The position numbers and the translations under genes are program-made. This document shows positions 26,601 to 38,600 of a stretch of DNA of 57,668 bases, in pieces (position 1 is the stretch's first letter; each line of letters begins with the position of its first letter). The DNA comes from Saccoglossus kowalevskii. Taxonomy: Eukaryota > Hemichordata > Enteropneusta > Harrimaniidae. The notes under the pieces are model-generated. The model was given only the letters and a program-made list of their open reading frames with translations, ran no database searches and was not told the DNA's origin. The stretch spans positions 360,029 to 417,696 of the forward strand of contig NW_003114460.1 in the NCBI RefSeq assembly GCF_000003605.2. Direction: 5' to 3'.

Positions 26601-29600
26601 GAACTTGAAGATGATGATGTAAGTATCTCTCTTTTGTTTTGCTACTTGTTGCTATGATACCCTTGGGTATAAAATGTGTGTTCCAATTGTTTTGGATTTC
26701 TGACATAATAAATTGTTTTACACAAGTCATAAATGCTGACTTTATGGTGCGAGTCTAATATATGATGATCATCATCATTATCATCATTATCATCGTTATC
26801 ATCTGTCTCTTTTTTTGTTCTCTTGCTTCCTCTTTTGAATGCCACCACACTGTCAAATAGATCAAGTAAAGGTGTTGATAAAAGTTTTAATAGTAAATTC
26901 TATGTATGCATACAGTGGTATAACTGACTGCTTCACATATAAAATGCTCAATATTCAGTGCTTCTTTATTCACTAACAGAATTTGTATTTCACTTTCTTG
27001 TTGTCCTTACTTGGAGAGTACGAAAAAATATACTTACTGTTCTTGCTCTATTAGAAATGCATCGTTGAAGAAATGCACATAAAAAAAATTATTGCATTTA
27101 TTGTATCCTGACATATACTACTGGAACCAATTCGGTATTTTCAAATCTAATTGTCTATTCTGTCATTGCAACTAATAATAATGTTGATATTTTGTAACTG
27201 ACTAAAATGAATGATGAATAAATCCACTAAAGCCAGACAAAATAAAATCTTGTTCACAGGACCGTGTCACACCTGCCAGATCTAATTTTAGATTTTTTTT
27301 TTTTTTGATTTGCTTCAAGATTTTCACAAACTTTCGAATCCTTAAACTGATATCTCACAAAGTGCAAGACTCTGGTCCGAGATTTGTCTTGACCAACCGC
27401 ATTCATAGCCACATTTTGGCAAAAAAAAAATTTTGCTTCCAAATTTTGGGCAAAAACAAATTTATTTGCTGCTCCAAGTTTATTCACACAAAGAATCTGG
27501 AAAAAAGATTTTGTCTGGCCTAAACAATTATCAATAAAAATGTAAGAATGTCAAATATTAATTTTCCTCTTTAATAAAAATAGCACAAAGTGTGTTCCTA
27601 GTGTTTCTCAGAACTTAAGACAGCAGATTAATTTTTCAATACGACTGTTTTCATGGTCGGAACTGTCAATGTTGATGAGCAGGAAATAGAATTTGTGAAC
27701 TTGAACTCAATTGACATCTTCAGAGAATGTGAATTGCAGGGATTAGCATATTGCGATGTTCTGCTCTATAACCCAAGATGTATGCTTCTCTAATACTAGA
27801 TATTAACAAGAGGTAGTGGTTTAGTTTTCACAACTGCCACCTCCTTGAAATGTTAGAGAAAACCAACTTAAGAGATTTGTCCTCTGTTATTAATTATTCT
27901 CTGCATCTTCTGAATTAAACTTATTTCTAGTTTACATATGTTGATTGTTCTCTTCTCACAGGATGCGAGTAGACAAGCTAGGTCGGCGAAAGATTCTTTG
28001 CTTATTTGGTGTCAAAGAAAGACAGCCGGGTAAGAAGCTCAAAATTCCTTTGCACCATTTCACATATTTATTTTTAATTTTCGTTGTTTACTTTTGACCA
28101 AATAGACATCATTTCTCATGGTTAGCTGTCTTGAGCAGAATTGAAAAATAAATATGGGCAGATAAATTTGTGAAATGTTCAGTAATTAATGTTCTAGTTG
28201 TATTGTATAGACAGTTGCTTGTATTTGCATTTGTTTTTGTTTCATATACAGGTATCCTGGTGTTAACGTCACCAATTTCACAACTAGTTGGAGAGATGGG
28301 CTCGCATTCAATGCACTTATACACGCACACAGGTTAGTTGGATGTTTTTGGAATTACAATTTCTCATACTTTTCTGGAATTCTGTTGAAAATTTTGCAGC
28401 TGTGTTCAGATCTTGGCAAAAATTATGACAAAAATGTTGACGAATTTGAATCAACAATGAGGACAAGCATTGAACACAATGAAATACACATTAGACATAT
28501 TTGTCGCAGACAGGTCTTTGTGTGCGACTGAGTGTTGTTTTGTGGAGAGTAAATTTGCAAGTAGTGCATAACATTGTTTTAATTGTACGAGTTGTTGGCA
28601 TGGGTTGACTATAGAAGTATAGTAGGTGAGAATCGTTGCTCTAATCAAGTATGCATTTTTTTTTTTCTCATCATTTTGTGGTCAAAATGCATTTACTGAG
28701 TAATTGCAATTATGTAAATCTCATTGGATAACTGTATGTGTGAATTAATTAAAATTACTTAATATTTGAGTTCTTTTCTTGTAGGCCTGAACTGATTCGA
28801 TTTCAGAAATTAGATCCTCGTGATCAGTTAGGTAATTTAAACAATGCCTTTGATGTTGCCCATGCCCAACTGGGCATAGCTAAACTGCTAGATGCTGAAG
28901 GTATGTGCTGTTCATTGTCTTATATCTCATGTGTTATATTTACTTATGATTATGGCTGGAGAGTGTATTGTGTTTGTAGATACCAGAAACACTTGAATAT
29001 GTGACTGTAGAATTGTAATTGTAAATGTATTTGTTCTTCTTCAGTTTTGAGATTACGCCAGTTTTGAGGGAAAATTATTTTACTATTATTTTTTTTGGCT
29101 TTCTAGATAACAATGCTTGGATCATTTTCAGTTTATTAATCACTTCAAAAGGAATAATAACTACAATTTTTTTTTTTTAATAAAATGTTTCCAGTTGCTT
29201 TCTGTGAGTGAACTAATGCCATAAGAGTTTGTTAGCAACAACAAAAATATATTGAAATGCTTGCAAAAATGAAAAGTTTGATCACTGTAAGAGGTCAATG
29301 ACCTTTATGTCATCACACTTCATTGTACAACAGTTTTAATGGTTACTGTCCTTATTAGGTTTTTTTGAGTAGTATTTGAATATGAATTTTTTATTAATAG
29401 TTTTATACAAAAATGCCATATATAAGTCTATGTTTTACTGTAATTTACTGTATGTGTATCTTGGTGTAGATATCGCTGTTCAGAGACCAGATGAGAAATC
29501 TATCATGACGTACGTGGTTTCTTACTACCACTACTTTGCAAAGATGAAAAAAGAACAGAAAGGAGGAAAGAGAATTGGAAAGGTTCGTCTTCTTTCTCAC

Positions 29601-32600
29601 ATAAATAATAATAATTCTTTCTATTTTTTATTACAAATAAATGTGATTGGAAATGATCCCAATAAAAAACTGGAAAATGTTATGAAAAAGATATTAATAA
29701 GTTTCAAATCTTTTTTTTAACAGTTACATTTTGCATACTAGATATACAACTAATTGTTAGGAGTAAATGTTACTGTTACTGTTTTCACAACTTCCCTTAA
29801 CCCACGAAAGTTGCAAAATCTGTCTCTTGAGAAATTATTCATACAAGGATCTTGTACTTTTGTTTAATAGATCGTCAATGGATTGATGGACATTGAAAAC
29901 AGTGAAGAAGATTATGAAAGACTGACATCCGATCTACTCAAATGGATTAAAATTAAAATTGAAGAACTTGATGATAGAAATTTCCCAAACTCACTAGATG
30001 GTATTCAGGGAGAAATGATGAAATTCAAAGACTACAGAACAGTGGAGAAGCCCCCTAAGTAAGTTGGTTTGTGTTGTTAATCCTCCTAAGTTGGTAGTAT
30101 TTTGTACAGGTGAACAAACATGCCTTGTATATTGCTAACTGATGTTGATTCTTTTATCCCATATAATCTGTTACCATGGTGATGAACCCTGTCATACCCT
30201 TATTAACCTACAAATATTTACATATTTGCAAGTGTTTTGAAATGATCTGAATGGTGGAAGGGTGAAATGGTTTTGATATGTGGATTTGTTTTGTTGCCCT
30301 GTCTGTTGTGTTAATGATTATATGTGCAAATGACAGAAAAACAGAATGCTTGTCCTGTTATCCATCTCATTTCTGTCGCAACAATTCACATTTTAAATGT
30401 TTGTTGCAATATTGTGCACTCAAACCCCGATACATTGTAATGAATAGGTAAGGTAGTTTGCTACCATAAAAACTTTCGTCAGATTTCTAGTTTGCTACCA
30501 TAAAAACTTTCGTCAGATTTCATTGATTTTCACCATATGGCTTTATTTTATTCTGTTGTTCACAAAATCTACAGGTAGATAAAAATAAGTATGGTCGCAA
30601 AACTACTTTCAAACAAAAAATATGTCAAACACCCATGGCGATTTTTGAGTCAGTTACTGTTGATTCCTATGGAAAAAATATTTTGCCATATTAAACTCAA
30701 AATTGTGTGTGGTGAAAAAAATGATTTGTCGATATAAGATGGTTACTTATGGTTGTCTCAAATTATTGGGAAATTCTGACAAGTACTCTTAGTTTTTTTA
30801 TGAAATAATATTTTAACTCGAATTTCTATGGAGATAGTTCCAAATTGCTTCATTTTTGCATGTTTTCAGTCAATTTCGCTTCAAGAAAAATATTTCATTT
30901 TGTGAGAAATCTCAAAAAAACTTTATTTTTGGTATTTTCGCTGAAGGTATGATTCAGTGAAAATAAAATCCAGCAAATATATCGTTGTTTGAATATTTTA
31001 CATTCAACTCGTCAAAAATCAGTGAAAATATATTCCATACAAAACACCCAAAAAGTCTATTCAGTGAAAATTTATTCCAGCTAAATAAAAGTATTTTACA
31101 GTAGTCTAAATCAAGAACTTTTGAAATAAAAAAAATGTGATAATCATTTCACCTCTTATTTAATAGCTTGAATGATCTTAAGCTCAACCTATTGATCGGT
31201 TCCAAGAACTGTTGTGTACATAGTGTATCACAAATGAAGACTTTGATCAAAATATGACAGAGCCTTTAAAACCACACTATTTTTCATGGGCAAGTCTTCA
31301 ATACTCTCACTATGTTTTCTCATCCTCTTGGTCCTACTGAATTATACAATATTACATTTGATGTATTTTCTTGATACTAGTATATTTCACTTCCTTTTCA
31401 CTTTCTCCAGGTATCAAGAGAAGGGTGAACTCGAGGCCTTATTCTTTCAAATTCAAACCAAACTCCGCGCAAGGAACTTTCAGAGAGGATACATCCCTCC
31501 AGAAGGCAAACTGATAAATGATATTGAGAAGACATGGCAGTCATTGGATCAATCAGAAAACGAGAGAGAACGTGCTCTCAGAGAAGAGCTGATGAAACAG
31601 GAGCGGTTGGAACAACTGGCTGAGAAATTTGAAAGGAAGGTGAGTGTTGTTAATTTCCTGTCTAAAGAAAATTGAATGCATAAATCACTAGTGTTCAGTT
31701 TACGATAGACGTAGCGGGAGCTTAGTCTCTGTAATTGAATTGTTTATACTTGTCAAACTCTAACGATGTGTTAGCTTCATCAAACCAATAGATCAATTAT
31801 CTTGTCAAAGTTTTTGCTTTTAACAATTTCTACAATTTTACTGCATTTCATGCGAGTCCATTAAAACTTGTCATATAAAGACCACCCTGTCACACTCGTC
31901 TAATGTTTGTTGTTATTCGGTTTCAGGCAATGCTTAGGAATTCCTGGCTGACTGACATGTGTCAAGTATTGGAAGATTCCTCCAAGGATTTAGATGCAGA
32001 GTCTGTGAATGCTGCCACTAAAAAACATGAAGCAATTATTGCAGATGTGCTTGCTAGAGTATGTCAAGTATTGTATTTTCTCTTTGATCAGAGTAAAATT
32101 TGTACCTGTCCAGACCCCTCATTTAAGGCACTTAAAAGATTTGGTTCTTTTTCATTCAGTATAGGGGTGTAAAGCCAGATTTTATTTATGGCTATAGTCT
32201 TCCTTGAAAAAAATGTTTGCTTCTCAAATTATATTATTGAAATCACAGTTGTTCAAATAAAATGATATGATGACTAACCAAAGTGGATGGCTTATAATAA
32301 TCAAAAACTACCAGAGCCATGCCTCTATTATGATGAATGAATTGGGTTGATTACTCAGCCGTTCAAGTATCATATGTTTACTGTGTGTTTTTGACAGGTG
32401 TAACACAAACACAGGTTTATACACTAATCATTGTAAGGATGTACTTTGTTTTGTTATTACAGACTGACAGATTTGAAAATCTCTCCAAAATGGCAGATGA
32501 GCTGGTACGTGAGAGTTACCATGGCAAAGACGAGATTAAAGTGCGAGAGCAGCAAATCATCGCTAAATGGCAAAACTTATTGGCCGATTTGGACAAAAGA

Positions 32601-35600
32601 AAAAGACAATTAAAAGGAATTTCTGAATTAATTGGTATGTACAGAGAAATCGACAATATACGTGCCGAGATGAAAGAAGTTGAGGTAAGTTTTATTTAGT
32701 ATTTTTGAAATTGAGTTCACACATGCACAATAGTTATCAGTAACGTAGCTGGTGTAATAAAAGACGCTAGAGAAAACGTCTTTTTGAGAAAAATAACCAT
32801 TACATATTCAGTTATGTACATGTTCGCATATGTAATGCACTTTGTTCAAGTGTCTTCCTATTTCTGGTGCTTCCTCAATCATTATTCCAATTGTCATAAT
32901 TGATTTAATGAAATGTTGACTACTGGTATATTCTACATAGTATTATAATATCTCTGTGAAGGCATATGTTTTGAACTTTACAGTTAACTAAGGGACGACG
33001 TCAAAAGATCGATGTCGGATAAAAAACTTATTTCCTTTAGTTTGGGGGTGGGGGGTTTTGACCTCAAAAAGTTTCCATCCGACAAAAACGATTTTATTTT
33101 TTAATGAAGTCAAAAAAATCTTGGAGTATTTGTAGTTCATTTTTTTTTCTATCCAATCATGGACAGAAATAACCGAAAAGGGAAAAAAACAGAAAAATGG
33201 TTTGGTTTGAGTGTAAATCTGTGCGTCAAATGAGGTGCATTTGTAAAATCTTTTTACACCCACCCGACAGCCAACTGCTATTCAATTATCAATTTGTATT
33301 TAATGGTGAATGTAGTCTGACGCCATGACCAATATTTATCAATTAAGTTTCAGTTTGGAAAAAAACTAAAGGAATTAAGTTTTTTATCCGACATTGATCT
33401 TTTGACGTTGTCCCTAAGCATTATATTTATATGTAGCATATTAAATATGTAAATAATTAATTTTTAAACTGTGTATGTAACCATCTCATAAATGATGTTT
33501 AAATTCTGAGATATATTGGTTACTTCCTGTTTGCTCTGGTGTGGTTGGTTCCAGACATCATGCAAACAAACCTACTTCTGGTTTTGTTGGATATATGAGA
33601 ATGAATTATGGGTATTCTGTTGATTGATGGGTAAAGTCTGAGATGATTAACTTTGAGGGATTATGTCACTGGTTTTGATTCTAATTATAGACTGACTAAT
33701 AGTTTTTCAATGTTTAGAACCATATCTGTCAAGAAAATACAGTAAATTGATTTTTTGTTTGTTTAAAAATGTTTAGAAGACTACGTTTAAGTCCCTCTCA
33801 AGAGAATGCCTGTTAAATGGACATTCCTACAATCTTTGATCAACTGGCAGCACAAAAATTGATGATTATTTTTTTCATGGCTTTCTGAGCAGAAAATGGA
33901 ATCCTTTTGTACCTTATACTTTCAGCATTGTGTATAAACTTCTTACAAATATAAACTTTCCTTTTTTTCATCACCTTAAAAACAACATGGATAAGCTGCT
34001 ATTGCTTCCTGACCCTTATTTCCCACAAATCATCCAAAATGCCAAATTTATTGTATGGAAATATAATTTGTTTTTACAAGATGAGAAATCCCGCTCTAGA
34101 TGCTCTTGCCTTTACACTCTTTTTCTCGTATCTTCATATTCCAGCTTCTCTTATTTTCATAATTTATGCTACTTTTTGAATTTATTTAGTAATTCTTAAT
34201 TTTTATGGCAATGCAATGTTTTCTTTCCTCCCATACTTTTCCCTACAGGATAAGATGAAGGTTGGTCTTATTGCTTACCCCATAAGTCTAGCCCGCAGGT
34301 CTTTTTCTCTCTTTGTGAGTGCTCTTTGGTATAGGCTTGCTTGCTTCCAATGCATCCAGTCGGCATTAACATTACGTATTCTAATATCTGCATCTGATCA
34401 TACAATTCAATGCTCTTGTTCAATGTTCACAATAATAATGAAGGAATTGTTGTTATACTGGGCTACTAATATCTAATTTCAATGATAATTTTAGAACCCA
34501 AAATTAAATTATGAATTATATGACAGGTTCGGTATTTTGACATCTTGGACAGAACCATTTTCCGAACGCTGACAAGCTGAGAATATTAACAATTATTTTA
34601 ACCCATTGAGTGCCAGATATTTGTCTCGCCAAAAATTTAGTTCAAATATTTTCACATTTTGTAAAATTGTCACTAAATTTTATAATCATTTTGACAGTTT
34701 CTGATATTGTTTTAATTTTTGATCAAAAAGTTTGTCTAATTATATATCAACATTTCATGTGGGGAGGAGCAGACTGTAGAAAAATCATTTTGTTGATATT
34801 GTCAAAAGTTGACAATGACGCTCAAAGGATTAATTACGCCATATCTTAAAATCAAATCAAAAATACAAAAGTTAGCCATTGCATATGGTCGAAAAATAGG
34901 TGAAAGTTCAATGGTAGCCATTTTGAATTCTCTTCATTTGTTAAAGTATGGCAAGCAGTGGGGGAGATTTTTGCTTTATTGAGTATCTATGTGTAAGTTT
35001 GGGATATTCAACAAGAGCATTGAACGTAATGAGATTATTGGTTGTTATGCTAACTATCACACCTTATAACATAGGTTGGCCATGCCAGGGTTGTATGTCT
35101 ATTGCCTGACTTGTGAATTCCTTTAGATTTAACCCTTTGACCATCAAAGTAAATGTTGTTTTGTATTTGTTTACTTTTTTGATTGTTTTTTAAAATTATT
35201 TTAATTTTTTCTCAACAATTTTGATCATTACCTGCTAGCAATGTAAAATAATGTCTAATTGGCTCAAAATTACCAAAGAAATTTTAGAAAAATAATTAAA
35301 AACGTCTAAAACAATTACGGTGTTTCAAAGGGTTAAACTTACACGTATAGGTAACCAGATACCACTCTTATCTAAAAAATGCATCTATATTTTATATCTC
35401 AATTGGGTTTATTGGGAGAAACAAGAATGTTTGGTATAGATGCAAATTAAATTAAAATTTATTTCAGAATAAACATTGAATTGGGTATCAATGGTGTCTG
35501 GTTTCAGTTGGAAGTTTTGTCACTATTCCTACTTGGTAATATTGTCACAGCTGTATAGTAAAATCCCTGTATGCATTCAACAGTGGTTGTTAGTGGCACT

Positions 35601-38600
35601 GAGTGTAATTAATCGAGAAAACTGCACAATCTCTAGGTGTTACCTTTATGCCTGTGAAATGAACATCAGTTCTCATGTCATGTTGTGTAACTTTATATTC
35701 CAGGGTGGATTGAAATCAGAAGATTACGGCAAACATTTGTTTGGTGTAGAGGATCTTCTGCAGCGACATAGTCTCGTCGAGACACTGATAAACTCAATTG
35801 GAAATCGTCTAGAGAAAGTCAACAATACCGCAGATAAAGTCTTAGCTGACGACCATATTGAGAGTGACTCCATTAAAGCCAAGTTGGACGATATCAACCT
35901 TGAGTATAAAAAGTGAGTTTAAATTCTATCGTTTATGAACTTGTACTTCCAACGTCGAGTTGATGGTCATTCTATCTTTGCCATGTATGACCTGAGTGTC
36001 CCTTCAGCACTTATTGACCAGAACCTCTAATGGCAGCACCTTTTGACCTGACTCACCTCCCCCCAATCCTGATGATGCCTATTGACCTGGACCTCTATGG
36101 CAGCACATATTGACCTGAAACCCCCCCCCCCCAACCCTGGGGACACCTATTAACCTGAGCCCTCTATCACTGGTGCCTACCTGGTATATAGTATATCAAT
36201 TCCATTATACATATAGTCATTGTGTGTGTCTCTGAAGCAGTAAAAAGTGTTCAGATTTTGTATGCTCTCATAACATAACTCAAATTACTCTGGAAGGAAA
36301 GGTTAGGAGAAAATAATAGTAATCTTGTAATATTGCATGTTCTATTATATTACCCTTGTCTTGACTAACATGTAAATTCTCCCAACTTCTTATTGGTTAA
36401 TGCTTGTTCTAGCATCCTGGTAACACTTAATGTTATGATTTATTCTCAAAGTATTCTTCCCCTCTTACAGAATGTTTTGTGAGGTCTATGGATTAGATGA
36501 TTATGACCCTGCACAGTGAGTGATGTATACTTGGAGTATTTGATTACTCCATAACACTATATCAAATTCCTGCTTGCCAAAAAAAAAATCAAACTTAGCT
36601 TATACTCAAGTTCTCATCCTGTGTTTTGACTGCTTTAAGTATAGAATTTGTTTGGTTTATTCATAACTGCTGATCAGAACTGAATCTAAAATAATCATAC
36701 TATATTTGTTTTATTAGAAGTGCATGCACTCATGTAAAAATCTCCAAAATGATTGAAATCCAACCAAAGAAAACATATTTGGAAGATGTGCACCAGTATT
36801 GGAGATGTGCTTTAAATAGAGCAAATATTGCGTCTGTATTTGAGCAGTGCTATTCATTGTTACATTGCTTATTTAATATTTGTAGATTGGGTCACCTGAT
36901 TGGTTGCATTGTTTGGTTAGGCAGCCAATCAGGGACACTCTTCTAAATTACCCATCTTTCTAACCAACATTTGACTGTCATGGCATAATTCTGAAGTTTG
37001 TTTATCGATGAGAATTATTAAATAAATTCTATACTGTTGTCCATATATATCATGTATAATAGGTTATAGCAATATAGTGTAATGTACTGACCAATGTTGT
37101 TGTATGACAGGATGTGGATGGTCACTTGTAAGTATAACCCATCCATGCCCAGTTATCACACGGTAATGACCAGTGCATAGCTATTTATAATTGTAATAAC
37201 TACTAATAACATCGTAAACAAGAAAAAGCTAACAGCAGATTGCAATCATGCAACCCCAAAACTGATTATTATGAACATTGTGCTTTTTCCAAAAAATAAT
37301 GTTACCATTTTAGTTCCCCATTGGTTTACATTTGAAGAGGATTTTAAATATCAACTTAGATTAGATTTGGTTTGATCTCCTATCCAACGCACTCACACGC
37401 CCCATTCACGTACCATTTTGTACATGTCAAATTTAATCAAGTTCTTCAAACTGTTATGTTACATTTAAGCTCAAAACGTCTTAGTATTGGGTCTTATTTA
37501 GTTTCTTACTTGAAAACAGGGAATTACCAAATTTGAAGAATTGCAATTGAAACAACCACATCCAGCTCAATAAATTGAAGATAATGTAAAAATATTCTTT
37601 TTCTTTTTAATCTAGCTGCCTTATGGTAGAACTTTTTAGAAGTAAACAACTTTGACAATATCTGTTGATAAAGTATTGTCTGATAAAACTGCCCCTATGT
37701 AGTCTTCTCTTGAACATTAATTGCACATCATTTTTTATTCCTGACAGGACAATTCATGGCATTACATTTATCAGTAATGTACATTTCACACCATATTTTC
37801 ATTTCAGATCAGTCATTTCACTCATGAAATCAACAACAACAAAAAGGGAAAAAAGCGGTATGCTCGGCACTATGCTACAATAGGCATACAGGGATTGTAT
37901 TTTAACATGTCACTACTGCATGATATGAATGTATTTTCTCCAATTGACAGATTATCGGATCTCAGCGCCGCTCGGAAGGCCCGGCTCGAAGAATCCATGA
38001 AATTCTATCAGTTCTTGCGTGATAGTGAGGAAGAGGAATCGTGGTTAATGGAAAAACAAAGAATTGCAAAGTCCATGGTAACTGGTAAAGATCTTCGTAG
38101 TGTCGTCTCTATGTTGCAGAAACACCAGGTTAGTATTAACATGACCTGTGTTCATTTAACCTTTGGTCTAAATCATTTTATGATCTCAAATGACCTCTTG
38201 TATAAACATTGGTACCAACTTGCTAACAGACGTGTGATGTACATGGGTTGTATACACCTGCTACAATTTGGTCTAAAAGTGGCATTAATGCACATACGTG
38301 TAATATAGACACGTATCACACAGTGCATTTATGTAGTGTGTAAACATACTCACCACATTCTGTGTGTCGCGTACCATAAAATGGGTCATTACATTGTCAG
38401 TCACCTTTGACCTATCATTACAAAACAATACAAATGATACTGTGACATGACTTTCAATGCGCATTGTGACGCTTCGCCTACCGTCATTAGTATGCACAGA
38501 CATGTGTCTAGGTACATGTAACTTGTTTTTATATTGAAAACTGAAAAAGCAGAAAGAAACAAGGACAAAAGAACTTTGATTTCCATATGTTATCTCAATC

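Larger units (their letters stand above)
30059..31410 (+). other. Intron 9 (1.35 kb)
   Basis: Contains two perfect tandem copies of a 34-bp unit (30454-30521), a diffuse repeat related to 43313-43645, and a TA-type MITE (30912-31103). Confidence 0.7.
32685..35703 (+). other. Intron 12 (3.0 kb)
   Basis: A nest of small elements: one TAA-type MITE (32992-33414) and two TTAA-type MITEs (34602-34829, 35133-35332). A good pyrimidine tract and CAG near 34249 starts no convincing exon. Confidence 0.75.

Noticed and set aside
27254-27523. Open frames on both strands around 27.3-27.5 kb.
   Set aside because: They fall inside the 288-bp MITE with inverted ends and target duplication, which explains them.
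32988-33263. 91-codon minus-strand frame in intron 12.
   Set aside because: Lies inside the Harbinger-like MITE; the sequence is non-coding element DNA.
34250-34261. Possible 12-nt micro-exon (DKMK) in intron 12 after a good pyrimidine tract and CTACAG.
   Set aside because: The donor would be a weak GTTGGT, and exons 12 and 13 already join with exact helix A spacing; four extra residues would break the heptad register. A longer version to 34299 is 50 nt and shifts the frame.
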